DNA of 64,000 bases from Euptelea pleiosperma (GCA_035048495.1 CM068553.1:10099259-10163258); one strand, 5' to 3'; shown: positions 20,337-31,707, numbered from the stretch's first letter. The notes: generated by a model from the sequence alone, not told the origin. Translations and numbers: made by a program.

Positions 20337-21299
20337 TCACCTCTTCCTTTTCTTATTTCCTGGAAAATCGCCTTTTCTGAAGCCTTTAAAATCGTTTGTT
20401 GTATCGGCCGTGTTCTGCCTCTTCATACCCTTCCTCCCTCCAAATCCAAAGTCGTTTGCTGTATCGGCCGTGTTCTGCTTCTTCATACCCTTCCTCCCTC
20501 CAAATCCGAACTTCGAATCTCTGTGCTCTCTGTTCTTCCTATTTTTGTCCATACCTTTCTTTCCCTTGCCGCCACCATGTCTTGCCATACCTCCTGTTCT
20601 ATCTCCCGGAGCTACCCCGGGCCTCTTCTTCGACTTCTCAAATCCTTTCCCATCTTCAAAGGTCAAACCCATCTCTTCACTTTTGTCTCCCCCAGCAAAC
20701 CCGCTCTGCTGCCTCTGCTTCCTCCACTTCTTAACAGACTCAATCTCCTCTTTCTTTTGCTTGGCTCTCTCTTTGAGCTTTTGAGACTGGACCTCCTTAG
20801 CTATTTTCTTGGCCTCCCTAGCTTTCCTCCTCTCCTCCGCCTCCTCCATCCTTTTCTTCTCCACCAAGAGCCGACCCTTCACCTTAACCATGTGGGTATC
20901 TGTCTTAACCATCTCTGCATAATAGTCTGAAGGCCTGAGAAAAGGAAGCCCCATCGATTGCAGCTTCTCAAAGGCCTGCCTAGTTCCCTCCAATGCCTGG
21001 GTGTAGAAGGCCATCTCGCGTGTTAGGTCATCATTCACATCCACCTCTTGCTCTTGGTCAATATTGACGGAGAGCTTGTGGATCCACTCCACATTCTCTG
21101 GCCAGCTTATATCTCCCAGCTTCTCAAGGAGACCAACCTTGTTGTATATGGAAGTCTTTGAGGGTTCAGTCAACATCACATCTTCCTCTTCTTCTGATTC
21201 CAATTCAGATCCTGATTCTTCGCCAGTAACATCTCCCATATCATCTTCCTCCATTGCTTTCTTATTAACCAAGGAAGGTTGTTTTTTGAGCACACTCAT
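20337..21299 (-). CDS. EBP2: rRNA-processing protein EBP2 homologue
   Basis: Single-exon 320-residue frame. The order of parts fits eukaryotic EBP2: an acidic N-terminus (ESGSELESEEEEDVM), the conserved core with EWIHKLSVNID and TREMAFYTQALEGTR (about residues 68-105) and LPFLRPSDYYAEMVKTD, then a Lys/Glu/Arg-rich coiled coil (about 140-200). A basic, Gly-rich tail ends GNKKRKR and would act as a nuclear or nucleolar signal. EBP2 is a nucleolar factor needed for 27S pre-rRNA processing and 60S subunit assembly. The tail carries a 20-residue unit twice (FGFGGRKGMK...NTADT), a recent-looking 60-bp tandem duplication at about 20397-20516. Just 5' of the ATG, tttcag/gtaggttt reads as a splice acceptor, so a 5' UTR intron is likely. 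The Pack-MULE begins about 480 bp upstream. Confidence 0.92.
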   Translation of the reverse strand: MSVLKKQPSLVNKKAMEEDDMGDVTGEESGSELESEEEEDVMLTEPSKTSIYNKVGLLEKLGDISWPENVEWIHKLSVNIDQEQEVDVNDDLTREMAFYTQALEGTRQAFEKLQSMGLPFLRPSDYYAEMVKTDTHMVKVKGRLLVEKKRMEEAEERRKAREAKKIAKEVQSQKLKERAKQKKEEIESVKKWRKQRQQSGFAGGDKSEEMGLTFEDGKGFEKSKKRPGVAPGDRTGGMARHGGGKGKKGMDKNRKNREHRDSKFGFGGRKGMKKQNTADTANDFGFGGRKGMKRQNTADTTNDFKGFRKGDFPGNKKRKR

Positions 21300-22119
21300 T
21301 TCGATCTGAATAACAAACCTACCTGAAACAAAAACTCTGTAAAGATCAATGAATATTTATTAGATAAATTCACAAAAAGTATATAATTATTTTCTATCTT
21401 CTTTTAAGGAAATAAGGAATAGTAGTTCTCCTCTCTAACGCAGTTCAATGTTTTAAAATGTGAAATCGTAAAGCGAGGTACTTCACTAGTCTAAGGTGGG
21501 AAATGTAAAGCGTAAGTCTCACAACAAGCATGCATTAGATAAATAATTAAAAAAAACAAATTAATAAATAGCAAAAATTCCAAATGCAAAAGAGAAAATG
21601 GGGAAAATGTCAACAAAAAAATTTATGACAATTCAAATTCAAAACTCAACATCGAAATCATCAAACTTGAATTAAAAGTTCACCACATACATAGTTTCAT
21701 ACTTCACGAGCACACAATACTTTGCACACTAATGCTCGACCCTACTTGTTTGCTATTGCTTTTTTTTGCTAAATGAAAAGGGTCGGGATCAGGGGACAGA
21801 CATTGAAACCTAACTTGTTACCTAAACCATCAAACCGTCGATCTACTCACAATCGGACGGCTTAACTTTTCTTCACTTTTCTAAACAAAATCACGCCGAT
21901 TAGAGCCGATACGAGCCAATAGTACAGCACGAGGAGAGGTTTGAAAAACTCGATGACCGAGCATTAAATACGAGTCCTCATAGCACCTCTTCTCCCATCC
22001 CTGGCACGTCTTCTCCCATTAAAAATTTACTTGAACTATTTGAGTTCTGTTAACCAAAATAAAAGAACAATTTGATTTCTCTAATTCAATTTCTCAATTT
22101 TTTTTCTTTCATCTTTCAG

Positions 22120-22362
22120 GTAGGTACAGTTGGGGGTGGGACTCAACTTCCGCCTCAGTCAGCTTGTCTGAATCTACTTGATGTTAAGGGTGCAAACAAA
22201 GAGTCACCAGGATCTAATTCAAGGCTCTTGGCCACCATTGTGGCTGGTTCAGTTCTTGCTGGGGAGCACTCTCTCATGTTTGCCCTTGCTGTAGGACAGC
22301 TTGATAAGAGCCACATGAAGTACAACAGATCAAGCAAAGAAGTCTCCAAAGCTGCCTCTTAA
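22120..22362 (+). pseudogene. HMGR: HMG-CoA reductase last-exon fragment
   Basis: Begins directly after an intact splice acceptor (ctttcatctttcag at 22106-22119) and reads 80 residues to a [40 protein letters not shown] and [10 protein letters not shown] are the extreme C-terminal catalytic-domain motifs of plant HMGR, the mevalonate-pathway enzyme. Changes such as [14 protein letters not shown], where most plant enzymes have a GELSLM-type sequence, suggest relaxed constraint. No other HMGR exon is present upstream; EBP2 and the TIR lie there. The fragment sits inside the Pack-MULE TIRs and cannot make an enzyme. It could still be spliced as a 3' exon to an upstream transcript. Confidence 0.88.
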
Positions 22363-22379
22363 GGAGGAAAAAAAAAGGA

Positions 22380-23590
22380 ATAAAAATTCACTTAGACTGT
22401 AGAGAAAAAGAGAAGTGGGGAAGGGAAAAAAATCTGAAGGAAGAAACCCAAGCTAAAAAACAAAAAAAAAGTGCATTTTTATTCTTTTATTCTTAACCAT
22501 GTTAGTAAGCTCTCTTTCATTGCTTCAAGGTTGCAAATATGTAAAAGGGGTAAAAAGAGGGGGAGGTATCAAAGCCAAGTAGTACTTGGGTTATTTGTTT
22601 TCAATCTCATCTTGCCACTTGTAAACATCAGGGGGTTTTATCCCATTCGTCTATGATGTTTCCAATTGTAATCCATCTCTGTTCTCTGGTATGTTATTGT
22701 TATTAGGTTGTATCTACGACAAACTCACCTCAAATGGGTTTTTAAAGTTGCATGAAAGTTTGTAGTCACCTCCGTTTGTCACTTTATGTGTGTGAGAGAA
22801 TAATGCTACCCAAGAATATTTTCAATTTGGATACACTTGTCTGCCCTATTTTGTTCTTCATAACTGCGTTCAGTGCAGGCAAAAGGTAGTTCAGATTCAA
22901 GTGAAATGAAGAACCAGTCATAAAATCATAAGTGGTATGTAAAAGCAATGGGTTTGGGTCTGGGGTAAGACATTGTTAATGATGACGATGATATGAATGG
23001 AAAAGAGATTGTCTAAAACAAGCAGAAAAACTAATGAATGTAAAAGCAATTCTAGAACTATCAATGTTTTTACCAGGTGTAGGAACTTGCAATGGAAAAA
23101 AGATTGAACGTTCTTGCATTATCCAGAAGCCAAAGAACTATATACAGGGAGCAGAAATCTCATTCATTATGTCATCCACCTTATGAATCTTATAGAACTA
23201 GAAAAGCATAAATTTTCTTTATACTCTTAAGCATCCTTGAACTAGTTAAATACTAACTTGATTGTAGAGAATTAGTCATAAATGTTTCTATTGGACACTT
23301 GCTTCTTCATGTGTGGCTGCTCATCACATGATGGGTTTAGGACTAAAGGTGGGGATAAGGTAAGCTGATTATGAGAAAAGCATGCTTCTGTTTTAACATT
23401 TCGGGTATACATTTCTTTCCTTAAGTGCTCCAATTTTCTTGTTCTGATGCAATCTGTTCGTATTTTATTTTATTTCATTTCATTCTCACTTCTTAGCGAA
23501 TGTGCCCATGTGCAATAGATTTATAATCCCATCAAGCACTAAGTTGGTCATGGTTCCATTCCATCAAGATTTCTGAGATTGTGAACTTTG
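22380..23590. other. Pack-MULE interior without recognised exon
   Basis: Follows the HMGR stop. The first 300 bp or so look like the captured HMGR 3' untranslated region. The remainder may be UPL3/4 intron. No coding frame is supported. Confidence 0.4.
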
Positions 23591-23593
23591 CAG

Positions 23594-24127
23594 ATGAGCT
23601 TCTCCCCCCACTGCCGCAAGGAACCATTTCCCTCCTGACCTGGTCTAATATTCTAGTGAAAGGATTCATTGGAAAGAAGTCTCCAGCTAGCAGTTCGATC
23701 TGGAAAATAAGAAGATGTTAATGGGACTAGACCTGAGGTTTCAGCTCATGAGAAATTATTGCACGATCAACCTGACCTTCTGCAGCAGTTCGGAATGGAC
23801 CTTCTTCCTGTTCTAATATAGGTTAGTGCTTTAATGCACTTGGTATTGAAACCTGAGCTTCCCCATCGTCTACTTCTGCTCTTGCTTCTTCCGGTCATCA
23901 CCATTCAACTAGATCCAGATAGTCCTTGACTTGGAGGTGCATCTAGAAAGGACCCACCACAAGAGGGAAATGCAAGTTCATCTAAAGGAAAGGGTAAAGC
24001 TGTTCTTAGATCTGCTCCAGATGAGGCAAGAGGTCCTCAAACAAGAAATGTTGCACATAGAAGAGCAGCTTCAGAAAAAGAGGCACAAATGAAACCTGTA
24101 CACAGGGACTCTAGCTCTGAGGTATGC
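23594..24127 (+). pseudogene. UPL3: UPL3/UPL4 HECT E3 ligase exon fragments
   Basis: After an acceptor-like ctttgcag (23586-23593) the sequence reads ELLPPLPQGTIS and KKSPASSS, then changes frame to EVSAHEKLLHDQP and LLQQFGMDLLPVLI, all in the ARM-repeat part of plant UPL3/UPL4. A second block at about 23935-24121 reads GGASRKDPPQEGNASSSKGK and then DEARGPQTRN, MKPVHRDSSSE, ending at a donor-like gag/gtatgc. In intact proteins these blocks are some hundreds of residues apart, so intervening exons are gone. At least one frameshift is present and the HECT domain is absent. The fragment is inside the Pack-MULE and is non-functional as a ligase. Confidence 0.8.
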
Positions 24128-24418
24128 TACTCCAGTTATCTCCATGGTACAAATAAGAGATAGGGCAACAAACAAATTCTCTCTCTCTCTCTCCTAGTTA
24201 GTATAAAACATTAATGTTTTCTTCATTTCACTTGAATCTGAACTGCATGTTACCTGCACTGTACTTCTAGTTATTACTTGGTAAAGCTTAGTTACCAGTA
24301 CACCAAGTTTGATCATCCACGCACCATGGATTCTAGCTGGTTCAAGGAAATGTTCGATCTTCCTTCGAATGGATCCTTGGATACAGATGTAGAGAAAACA
24401 AGTGAAAAAAAGGAAAAA

Positions 24419-24802
24419 GATGTAACAAGGAATACCTGGAACTTTTTGGCGTGTGGACGCACCACTTTTGTTACTCACCGCTGCAATGTGGGCCCACTGA
24501 TCGCATGGATGTTCAACTCACCGCTTTGTGGATATACACACCAAAAATCACCCTGATTGGTAATCTCTAGCCATTAGATTTTAGTACTTTTTAAGGTGTG
24601 ATTATATCCGCTGGATGCAACCAATATTTTTGAGTACTAAAACCAACGGTTAAAAATCATCAAACAAGCTGATTTCTGGTGTGAATATCTACCAAGGAGT
24701 GGGCTAAACATCCATGCGGTCAGTGGGCCCAGATGGTAGTGGTGAATAACAGAAATCGTGCTTTCGCACGCCAACAAGTTTCAGGTATACCTTGTTACAT
24801 CA
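24419..24802. mobile_element. Palindromic MITE (family D) nested in the Pack-MULE
   Basis: The outer arms are gatgtaacaagg with ggcgtgtggac and, inverted, cacgccaacaag with ccttgttacatc. The inner arms are gggcccactgatcgcatgg and ccatgcggtcagtgggccc. It lies between the UPL3/4 fragment and the right TIR, so it inserted into the MULE or came with it. Non-coding. Confidence 0.65.
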
Positions 24803-25344
24803 CGACCCGAAAAAAAATAGTTGCAGGGGTGGGTTGCAGACTTCAAAGTTTGAGAAGAGGAGAGGTGATGGGAGAAGACATGCCACGTGGACTCGTATTT
24901 AATGCTCGGTCATCGTGTTTTTCAAACCTATCCTCGTGCTGTACTATCAACTCATATCAGCTCTAATCGGCGTGGTTTTGTTTTGAAAAATGAAGAAAAG
25001 GAAAGCCGTCCGATTGTGGGTAAATCAATGATTCGGTCGTTTAGGTAAAAAGTTAGGTCTCAATGCATGTCCCCCGATCCCGACCCAAATGAAAATATAT
25101 TAAAGTGAAGAGAGCGAGTACAAGGGGTGATGAAGGCCGAGCAGGCACTTAATCAAACCCGGAAGAAGAAAGAGAAGAACCCCCAAGACAAGGGGTAAAA
25201 GAAAAAACAAACGGAACTACATTACTCAAGGGGTAGTGAATCGATACTCAAGCTTGTTTGCTAATGCAAACTTTCATATATGTGCTTAATTGCTCATTGC
25301 TACAGTAGTGTGTTGCAACTATGCAAAGGGTTTCGTCACAACAA

Positions 25345-25775
25345 ACTCGTCACCTGGTTTTCTAGCTTTGAAACCCTATATCTTCACCAAGCTTTACTAC
25401 TCTAGAGTGAGTTGTTTGAAAATAAGAGTAGAAGAGAGGTGCAGAGATCGTCCTCAACTCAACCTGCTGTGAGAACTTCCTAGGGATTTGTGGTGGGGAA
25501 ATTTCTTGTGTTGGTTGTCAACTTTGTTTTGTTAATTTCGGATATGGTGTTTGAGAAAACCAGCAACACCTGGTTTTCTAGCTTTGAAACCCTATATCTT
25601 CACCGAGCTTTACTACTCTGGAGTGAGTTGTTTGAAAATAAGAGTAGAAGAGAGGTGCAGAGATCATCCTGAACTCAACCTGCTGTGAGAACTTCCTAGG
25701 GATTTGTGGTGTGGAAATTTCTTGTGTTGGTTGTCAACTTAGTTTTGTTAATTTCGGATATGGTGTTTGAGAAAA
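25345..25775. repeat. Tandem duplication, unit about 215 bp
   Basis: The sequence from cacctggttttctagctttg to gtttgagaaaaccagcaa occurs twice back to back (about 25350-25565 and 25566-25780). Few differences are visible (agtg/cagagatcg versus catc, gtggggaa versus gtgtggaa). The second unit runs straight into the eL36 pseudogene. The few differences imply a fairly recent duplication. Confidence 0.8.
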
Positions 25776-25990
25776 CCAGCAAGAGGGCTCATTTTGTTAA
25801 GAACCTCATTAGGGAAGTTGCAGGGTTTACTACATATGAAAGGAGGATCACTGAACTTCTAAAAGTAGGGAAGGACAGGTGTGCCCTAAGGTAGCGAAGA
25901 GAAAGTTGGGTACCCACAAGAGGGCGAAGATGAAACATGAGGAAATATCCAATGTTCTTTGCAAGATGAAGCCGGCTCTTCTTGACTTAT
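25776..25990 (+). pseudogene. RPL36: 60S ribosomal protein eL36 (RPL36) pseudogene fragment
   Basis: Reads [19 protein letters not shown] and [19 protein letters not shown], then a stop. After a one-base deletion the frame continues [20 protein letters not shown] and ends near NVLCKMK. This is the central and C-terminal part of eL36, with the usual introns absent. The N-terminal third is missing or replaced by the tandem-duplicated sequence. An AT-rich tail with cttatcaaaaaataaataaaaa follows, similar to the 3' tail of LINE sequence at about 46255. That fits L1-mediated retroposition (inference). Not functional as a ribosomal protein. Confidence 0.8.
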
Positions 25991-26890
25991 CAAAAAATAA
26001 ATAAAAAGTGCTTTTCTTGGCCCTTTTGCCTGTATTCTTAGGGGTCTAAAGATACTGGAAAACATGCTCCATGAAATTGGCCTTCGGATGCACCCTCCTC
26101 AAAAATTTGTTAGAATCTGCATGTGGGATCTAAAAATTTCTCCTCCAAAAGACTGTATGTCTTGTTCTTTGAATATGATTAACTTCTACAGAACAAATAG
26201 AGAGAAGAGATAACACCTCCAAAACTCACATGAGCCAAAGTTACTCTGAATTGTGAGTTCTGGAAATGAGATGTCTGCATTGGACGTTGCAAAATAATTT
26301 CTGGGTTACCACCAAGCAAGTGCAAAGTTTGCACGTGCAAAGTTTTTTCAAGCAAACAGGAAGAAGAAGAGAGAGGCATACTTGTTCAGTAACACTTGGT
26401 TTCAATCTCTGCTATGGGAACTCCCAAGTCGGATAAAAAGAAAAAAAAAGGATTAGAACTGATGGAAGAGAAGTTTTCTATAAAAAAATATGCTCTAATC
26501 AGTGAATCATGTACATGGGATCAGACCCACCACTGAATGGGCCCTATCTAAGACATTTCCTAGGGCAAAAATCAGCAGGATCGAATAATCTTCAACCATA
26601 TGATCTGTAGACTTTTCTTTGGAGCTTTACCAGGCCCATAAACAAACAACTCCAAGCGTCTTATAAGCAATAAACATAGTTCTCCAATAACCATACCCTC
26701 CCTCATAGTCCAAACAACAATACCCAATAGAGACAAACATAACTACAGTAATCCAAACAACATCAAAACCCATTACAGACGTCTAAGGAACAAAACAAGA
26801 GTGACCATACACAGAGGGAGATAACATACAGAGATTAGTAGAAACACAAGGAAAATTAACATAAACAATCACATAAAACCATAACGGAGG
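25991..26890. other. No recognised gene
   Basis: A plus-strand frame at about 26045-26190 reads ILENMLHEIGLRMHPPQ and MWDLKISPPKDC. It looks protein-like but matches nothing I can name. No splice context was established. Confidence 0.25.
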
Positions 26891-26917
26891 AAGGGGAAAG
26901 AGTGAGAATGGCTTACC

Positions 26918-26990
26918 TGCAGTCTTCAACACTAGGGTTTTGAAAGAAGATGTGGAAGAGTTGGATCTCTACTTCTCTACTAGTTATAAC
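26918..26990 (-). other. Possible 5' leader exon with splice donor
   Basis: On the minus strand, caaaaccctagtgttgaaga is followed by ctgcag/gtaagcc, a strong donor. AAACCCTA leaders are common in plant transcripts. No coding exon downstream (lower coordinates) was recognised. Confidence 0.25.
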
Positions 26991-26999
26991 AAAAGTGAC

Positions 27000-29900
27000 C
27001 CTACAACACATTTTTGCCTTTTTTTCGAAACCACCCTTATACTTCCACCCATATTTCTACGCACTTAAGGGCATTTTGTACTTTCACACTCTTATTTCTT
27101 TCTCTACATATGCACTTGCTAATTGACGAGAAAACTGGAGGCTTTTACCATTCCACCCACGAGGCTAGTACAGGAAATGGGTCAGACCATAGTAGAATCA
27201 AGGTAGATCCATATTCAAATTCAATTTTGAACAAGCTGATCTGAATTCGGATTTATATCCCATGATCTGAATCTAAACCTAGATCCATATAAGGATCCGT
27301 ATCCGACCATATATATATCAATAAATATAATTCAAGATGCCTACTTGCCTTCTATAGTTTTAGTGTGCTCATAAAGGCTAGTCTTTCTTTCTCATTGCAG
27401 TCCCACCCAGCAACTTCTTCCTCCCCGCCCGGGCTCATAGTCTTCTTCATCTGGCCATATTGCGTCAATGTGGATCAAATAACACATTGAGTGTAGATTC
27501 ACAGCTGGATAAAATTGCTTCTTACCCTTGTTATAAAGGTAAATGATGGAGACTAAAAAAATGATTTAAGGTGGCATTGTCCACGGAAAAACCACCCCAA
27601 AGCCAAGTCACTATGGTATCTCCTACTACAAGTATGGCGAGTCAGATCCGTTAAAATGATAATGCCTAAACACAAGATCCAAATCCGACTCGAATCTACT
27701 CTTCTCTTCTCGATCCGTATTTGATTCGTTTTATTCGCATAATGTTTTAAGAATCCAAACTTGCAATATACTAGTTCGAATTGGGTCGCATCCGCCCATT
27801 TCATGCAATGTCAAAGGGATGGGCTAGGGTAGGGCCTATCCCAACCCTAGCTCATCCCTCACTTAAGAAATATAAACTTTTTTAAGTAAACAAAGTGGCT
27901 AATTGAAGAATGCACAAGGACCAGGGCCTAGAAAAAGAGCATTAAGAAATATAAGAGTAAACAAATGGATGCTTGAAGAATGTACTTGGCTTGGTTAATG
28001 TGTTTCCTCGGTTTAATCCGTGGATGTTTCAATGATTAATCCTAAATTTTTCGTCATAGATGTTCACCGTACCAATGTTTGAAAATGAACCTTTTGGTCT
28101 TTTTAAAAACCTCGATAAAAGCACGATAAAATAAATGATATATTATAATTTTGTTATGTATTTAACAATATACATAGTCTTTCAATATATCTAACTTTGT
28201 CACATCTAGTTCTAGTGAATCATTATATAATGATTTTATTTTTTAAAGAAATTCATTTTTGCTTTTTTACTTTTGTTTCAATGAATGATCCTTAATTTAC
28301 TTTTTTTTTTTCTTTCCAATGGACTCTTAAAGTGTTAGAAACTTTTCCTTTGTTCCCCTGTTATGTTGTTACTTGTTAGGCATGAAATATGCAAATATAC
28401 TACCCTTCTTGTAAAAAAATGTGGGAAATATTTTAGGTGTTTGACAGGCTAATTGAAGGAGGATTAGCCTGCAAGAGGCATGTCAAACCATTCAACCGCA
28501 GCCAATCTGGGTAGAATTTGGTAGGGGTTCCTTAGTACTACACCTTTTTTGAACTCACTTCCAGGTGATCTGATTACAATTGACCAACAGTCGGTACAAT
28601 CTTACAATGGTAACTCCTAAACTACCAAATTAATTGGTCAATTGGGTTCCAACATTATTATCTTGCAACTAAAGGTGTTTAGGTGTTTAAGCTATTTGGT
28701 TAGCAACCAATACATTTTGTGGTTGCTTACATCAACATGTTCCTAATTTCCAACATTTTTTGCAATTCTTTACTATTCTAATGATGATGATGATGAACAA
28801 ACTTGTTTGTTTAATAAAACTTAAATTTAAAAAACAGTTGAAGAGGGAGGGTGTAGGGTCAGATTCTAAAGTTTCACGGGGTTTGATTTGTAATAGGTAA
28901 GTAGCAAGGCCTTTATCTTGGATGAGATAATCACCTATGTCCAGTTCGTACAAAATCAAGTGGAGGTAATAACAATTCAAAATAGAGATTAGATTAGAAA
29001 CTTTCTTCGACTTGTTTATCATTGACAAATAAATAAAACTGAACCACTAGCGTTTCCTTTTTTTACATTTTCAGTTCCTCTCTATGAAGCTTGCTTCTTT
29101 CAATCCCATGTTCTATGACTAGAGTAAATGTAAATACCTTCATGGTTAAAACAGAGGTACAACAATTAACAGCATCACTGGATTTTATCTTTCCTTCTCT
29201 GCATCCATAATTTCTTTTCTTTGCTTATATTTTGACATTTTTCTTCCTTAAAACTCATAAGTTCTGTTTCTAACATGAAGTTTAGCTTGGCATCACCATT
29301 GCAACAATCCATCCCTACTACATCCACAGCTTTTGCTGATACTACAACCACCTTCACCACAACAAATAACTACCCTCTTCTAGACAGTTCAGTTTCTTTT
29401 TTACTTCAACAGGGGAAGAGGCCCAATGCCTTCTCTCAAGTATTAAGTAAAATCCCCATTTAACCCCTACAACTCCACTAAGAATAGCACAAAACATGAA
29501 AAACGCATCTGCTAACACTGAAAAGATATCATTTCAGGATAACAGAAATCTATTATGGGATCTAGATGAGCAGAGACAAAGGTTTACTAATCAATCTGAG
29601 TTCACCAATAAAAATAAATAAAAATTTCAGCCTCGTGGCACTCCTAAAAAAAATTCCTCCTTGACAAGGGTGAATAAATGCTCTTTTCATGCCTATATTC
29701 AGTTGAAAATTCCAATCTGCGTGAAATTCCCGTTTGCCTTCCTCAATCGAAGTACACAAATAGGCCTACATATTGCTGCTTTTCGTTACAAAAAAACTAG
29801 CAAGGAAAGAAGATCACGTTAATATAATGTCAATAGGCCTACATGTTGATTGATCCATATATTACCAATCATGTAAGTTTGTATAAATTAAGAGGTTATG

Positions 29901-30720
29901 GACCACGTAGTCAATTGAATGGCATAGATGGGTGAAGCATGAATTATCAATAAAACATGTTTACAAGCCAGAAAATAAGACCTATTGTCACATAAAAATA
30001 GTCCCTTCAATGGAACATGTTACTAACCAAATTGCAAAACAAAGGCATATTACGCATTATGTACCATTGCAGATACCATTTTACTGGTTATGCATTGGGG
30101 AGATGCAGTGTTGCACTTGCACCCAGCCACCATAAACTCCAGAAGGTTATAAAAGCAAACAGATTTGCATCAATGTCATCATTCCTATCTAATGCAGCCT
30201 GCTGCCCAGGCAGACCAACAAACAAGAATGCCTAGCGCAGTTTTAAGGAAGAGGCATTTAGAGCTGGGATTTCAGTTAAAGAGCGACCACCATATTCAGG
30301 TAGACATTGGGTGAAACATAAGTTGTAGTCCTTAACTGTAGGTTTCAGATAGTGGATCCAAGGATGCCACTCTTTTGGGCATTTAGATCTAAAAAACAGA
30401 TCAGGCCTCATAAATCTGCTATGGCTCTAACAAGGTTACTAAGATATCACTAGAATCCTCCAATATAATCAAGCCATAGAAAGTAGGCCTCAAAGCCATC
30501 CATTCATCATCAATATATTCACGAAAAACAAAAACAAGAGATTCCAAAGAACCTTCCTAAAAACTAAAATGTAACAATTCTCTAAAAAAGTCTAATTGCA
30601 AAAGTAAGCTTCTAATAACGACCAAATTACCCAAAAAAAATTCAGAGAAAAATAGTTACTTTAAACTAATCATTATGAAAAAAAATACCCAACTAAAGGA
30701 GTGGAGAAAAATAATTTTTT
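27000..30720. other. Gene-poor region, no supported coding gene
   Basis: AT-rich unique sequence. Short frames (for example 27014-27244 and 29275-29463) lack recognisable domains or splice context. A short (GAT)n tract is at about 28783-28795. I saw no tRNA or rRNA. Confidence 0.4.
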
Positions 30721-30734
30721 TTATACCAGGTGAT

Positions 30735-30860
30735 AGGTTGCCAATGCCAAAAAGAAAAGCTCGAAGAAATTCAGAACCTAATCAAAATCAGACCAGAAGA
30801 TGAAGAGCTTGCTAGGCAGGAGAATATTTTGCATTCAAGATTATGCAACGCCAATCTTGT
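30735..30860 (+). mobile_element. Short L1-type LINE fragment
   Basis: Reads KLEEIQNLIKIRPEDEELAR and ENILHSRLCNA, typical of the linker between endonuclease and reverse transcriptase in plant L1 elements. Nothing of the flanking domains is left. Confidence 0.4.
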
Positions 30861-31189
30861 ACCAAAGATCAGCGAGTATGGAGAGGATGAGGAGCAGAGG
30901 GGCGAGAGAATGAATGTGTGCCTCAAAACAGAAACTTAAACCAAACCAAACCAAACCACAAAACATCATCAGATATTTGTTTCAGTTTCGATAACACACT
31001 AAAAAGGAGAATGAAAATCGATATCAGACACACAGATACGTAACCACAATCCATCTTCGCGCAAGCAAAACTCCCTAAAAAATCATTCTCTACTATCCAA
31101 TACCCTAAAATGAGAAACCATGGACAAAACAAAAATCCTTCACCGGAAAATCACGAACCTCAATGAAATGAAGAGGAGAGACAGGGAGT

Positions 31190-31310
31190 TAATTTACCTT
31201 CACCTTCACCTTCACCGTTAGATAGGGTTTTTGGGACTTGGGAGAGGAGCGAGGGAGACAGACTCGACTTTGTTCCAAAACAGTTAGAGATTGGGTTTAG
31301 GGTTTAAACT
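31190..31310 (-). other. Possible 5' leader exon with splice donor
   Basis: The minus strand reads ccaaaaaccctatctaacgg, then gaaggtgaaggtgaag/gtaaat. This fits a plant 5' UTR ending in a GT donor. The coding part was not found downstream. A MULE-type MITE begins at 31322, just upstream, in the would-be promoter. Confidence 0.25.
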
Positions 31311-31321
31311 TTAAACCCTTA

Positions 31322-31707
31322 GGGTCGAGCTCCGTTGACAGACCTAAAATGACAGATGAAATCACAGGTACACAATATAAGCCACGTGGAACACTGTTAC
31401 AGGACTCTGACTGTATGGATGTTTGTCCTATCCCATGGTGGACCAACATACCAAAAATAGGCCTGAGTCGTTATTTAGAGGCTTTGGATTAGACTTATTT
31501 TCATGGGCTGATCTCAACTGTGGGAATTTGAGCAGTATTTGAGATACAAAGATGCAACACTTATAAATCACTAATCAGGCTGATGTTTGGTTTGTTGGTC
31601 CACCATGGGATAGGACAAACATCCGTACGGTCAGAATCCTGTAACAGTGTGCCACCTGGCTTATATTGTGTCCCCGTCATTTTAGATCTGTCAACGGAGC
31701 CCGACCC
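31322..31707. mobile_element. MULE-type MITE (family A body), 9-bp flank 7/9
   Basis: The inverted ends GGGTCGAGCTCCGTTGACAG and ctgtcaacggagcccgaccc bound a palindromic family A body. The flanks are aaaccctta (31313-31321) and taagcctta (31708-31716), 7 of 9 identical. It has the same ends and body as 59256-59651, whose duplication is exact. Confidence 0.8.

Larger units (their letters stand above)
21780..25086. mobile_element. Pack-MULE carrying HMGR and UPL3/4 gene fragments
   Basis: A 3307-bp element bounded by inverted repeats of about 220 bp (21780-22001 and 24868-25086). They share the end GGGTCGGGATC(A/G)GGGGACA and blocks such as cacaatcggacggctt, acgccgattagagc, gatagtacagcacgagga-type words and gatgaccgagcattaaatac. 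It is flanked by exact 9-bp repeats AAATGAAAA (21771-21779 and 25087-25095). It encodes no transposase. Inside lie the last exon of HMG-CoA reductase with 3' sequence (22120-22362 onward) and pieces of a UPL3/UPL4 HECT ligase gene (23594-24127), plus a nested MITE (24419-24802). Long TIRs, a 9-bp duplication and captured fragments of two host genes define a Pack-MULE. The TIRs are about 80% alike by eye, so the insertion is not very recent. Confidence 0.88.

Noticed and set aside
20396..20930. Three overlapping Ser/Pro/Phe-rich plus-strand frames
   Set aside because: They are the reverse complement of the Lys/Glu-rich EBP2 coding region.
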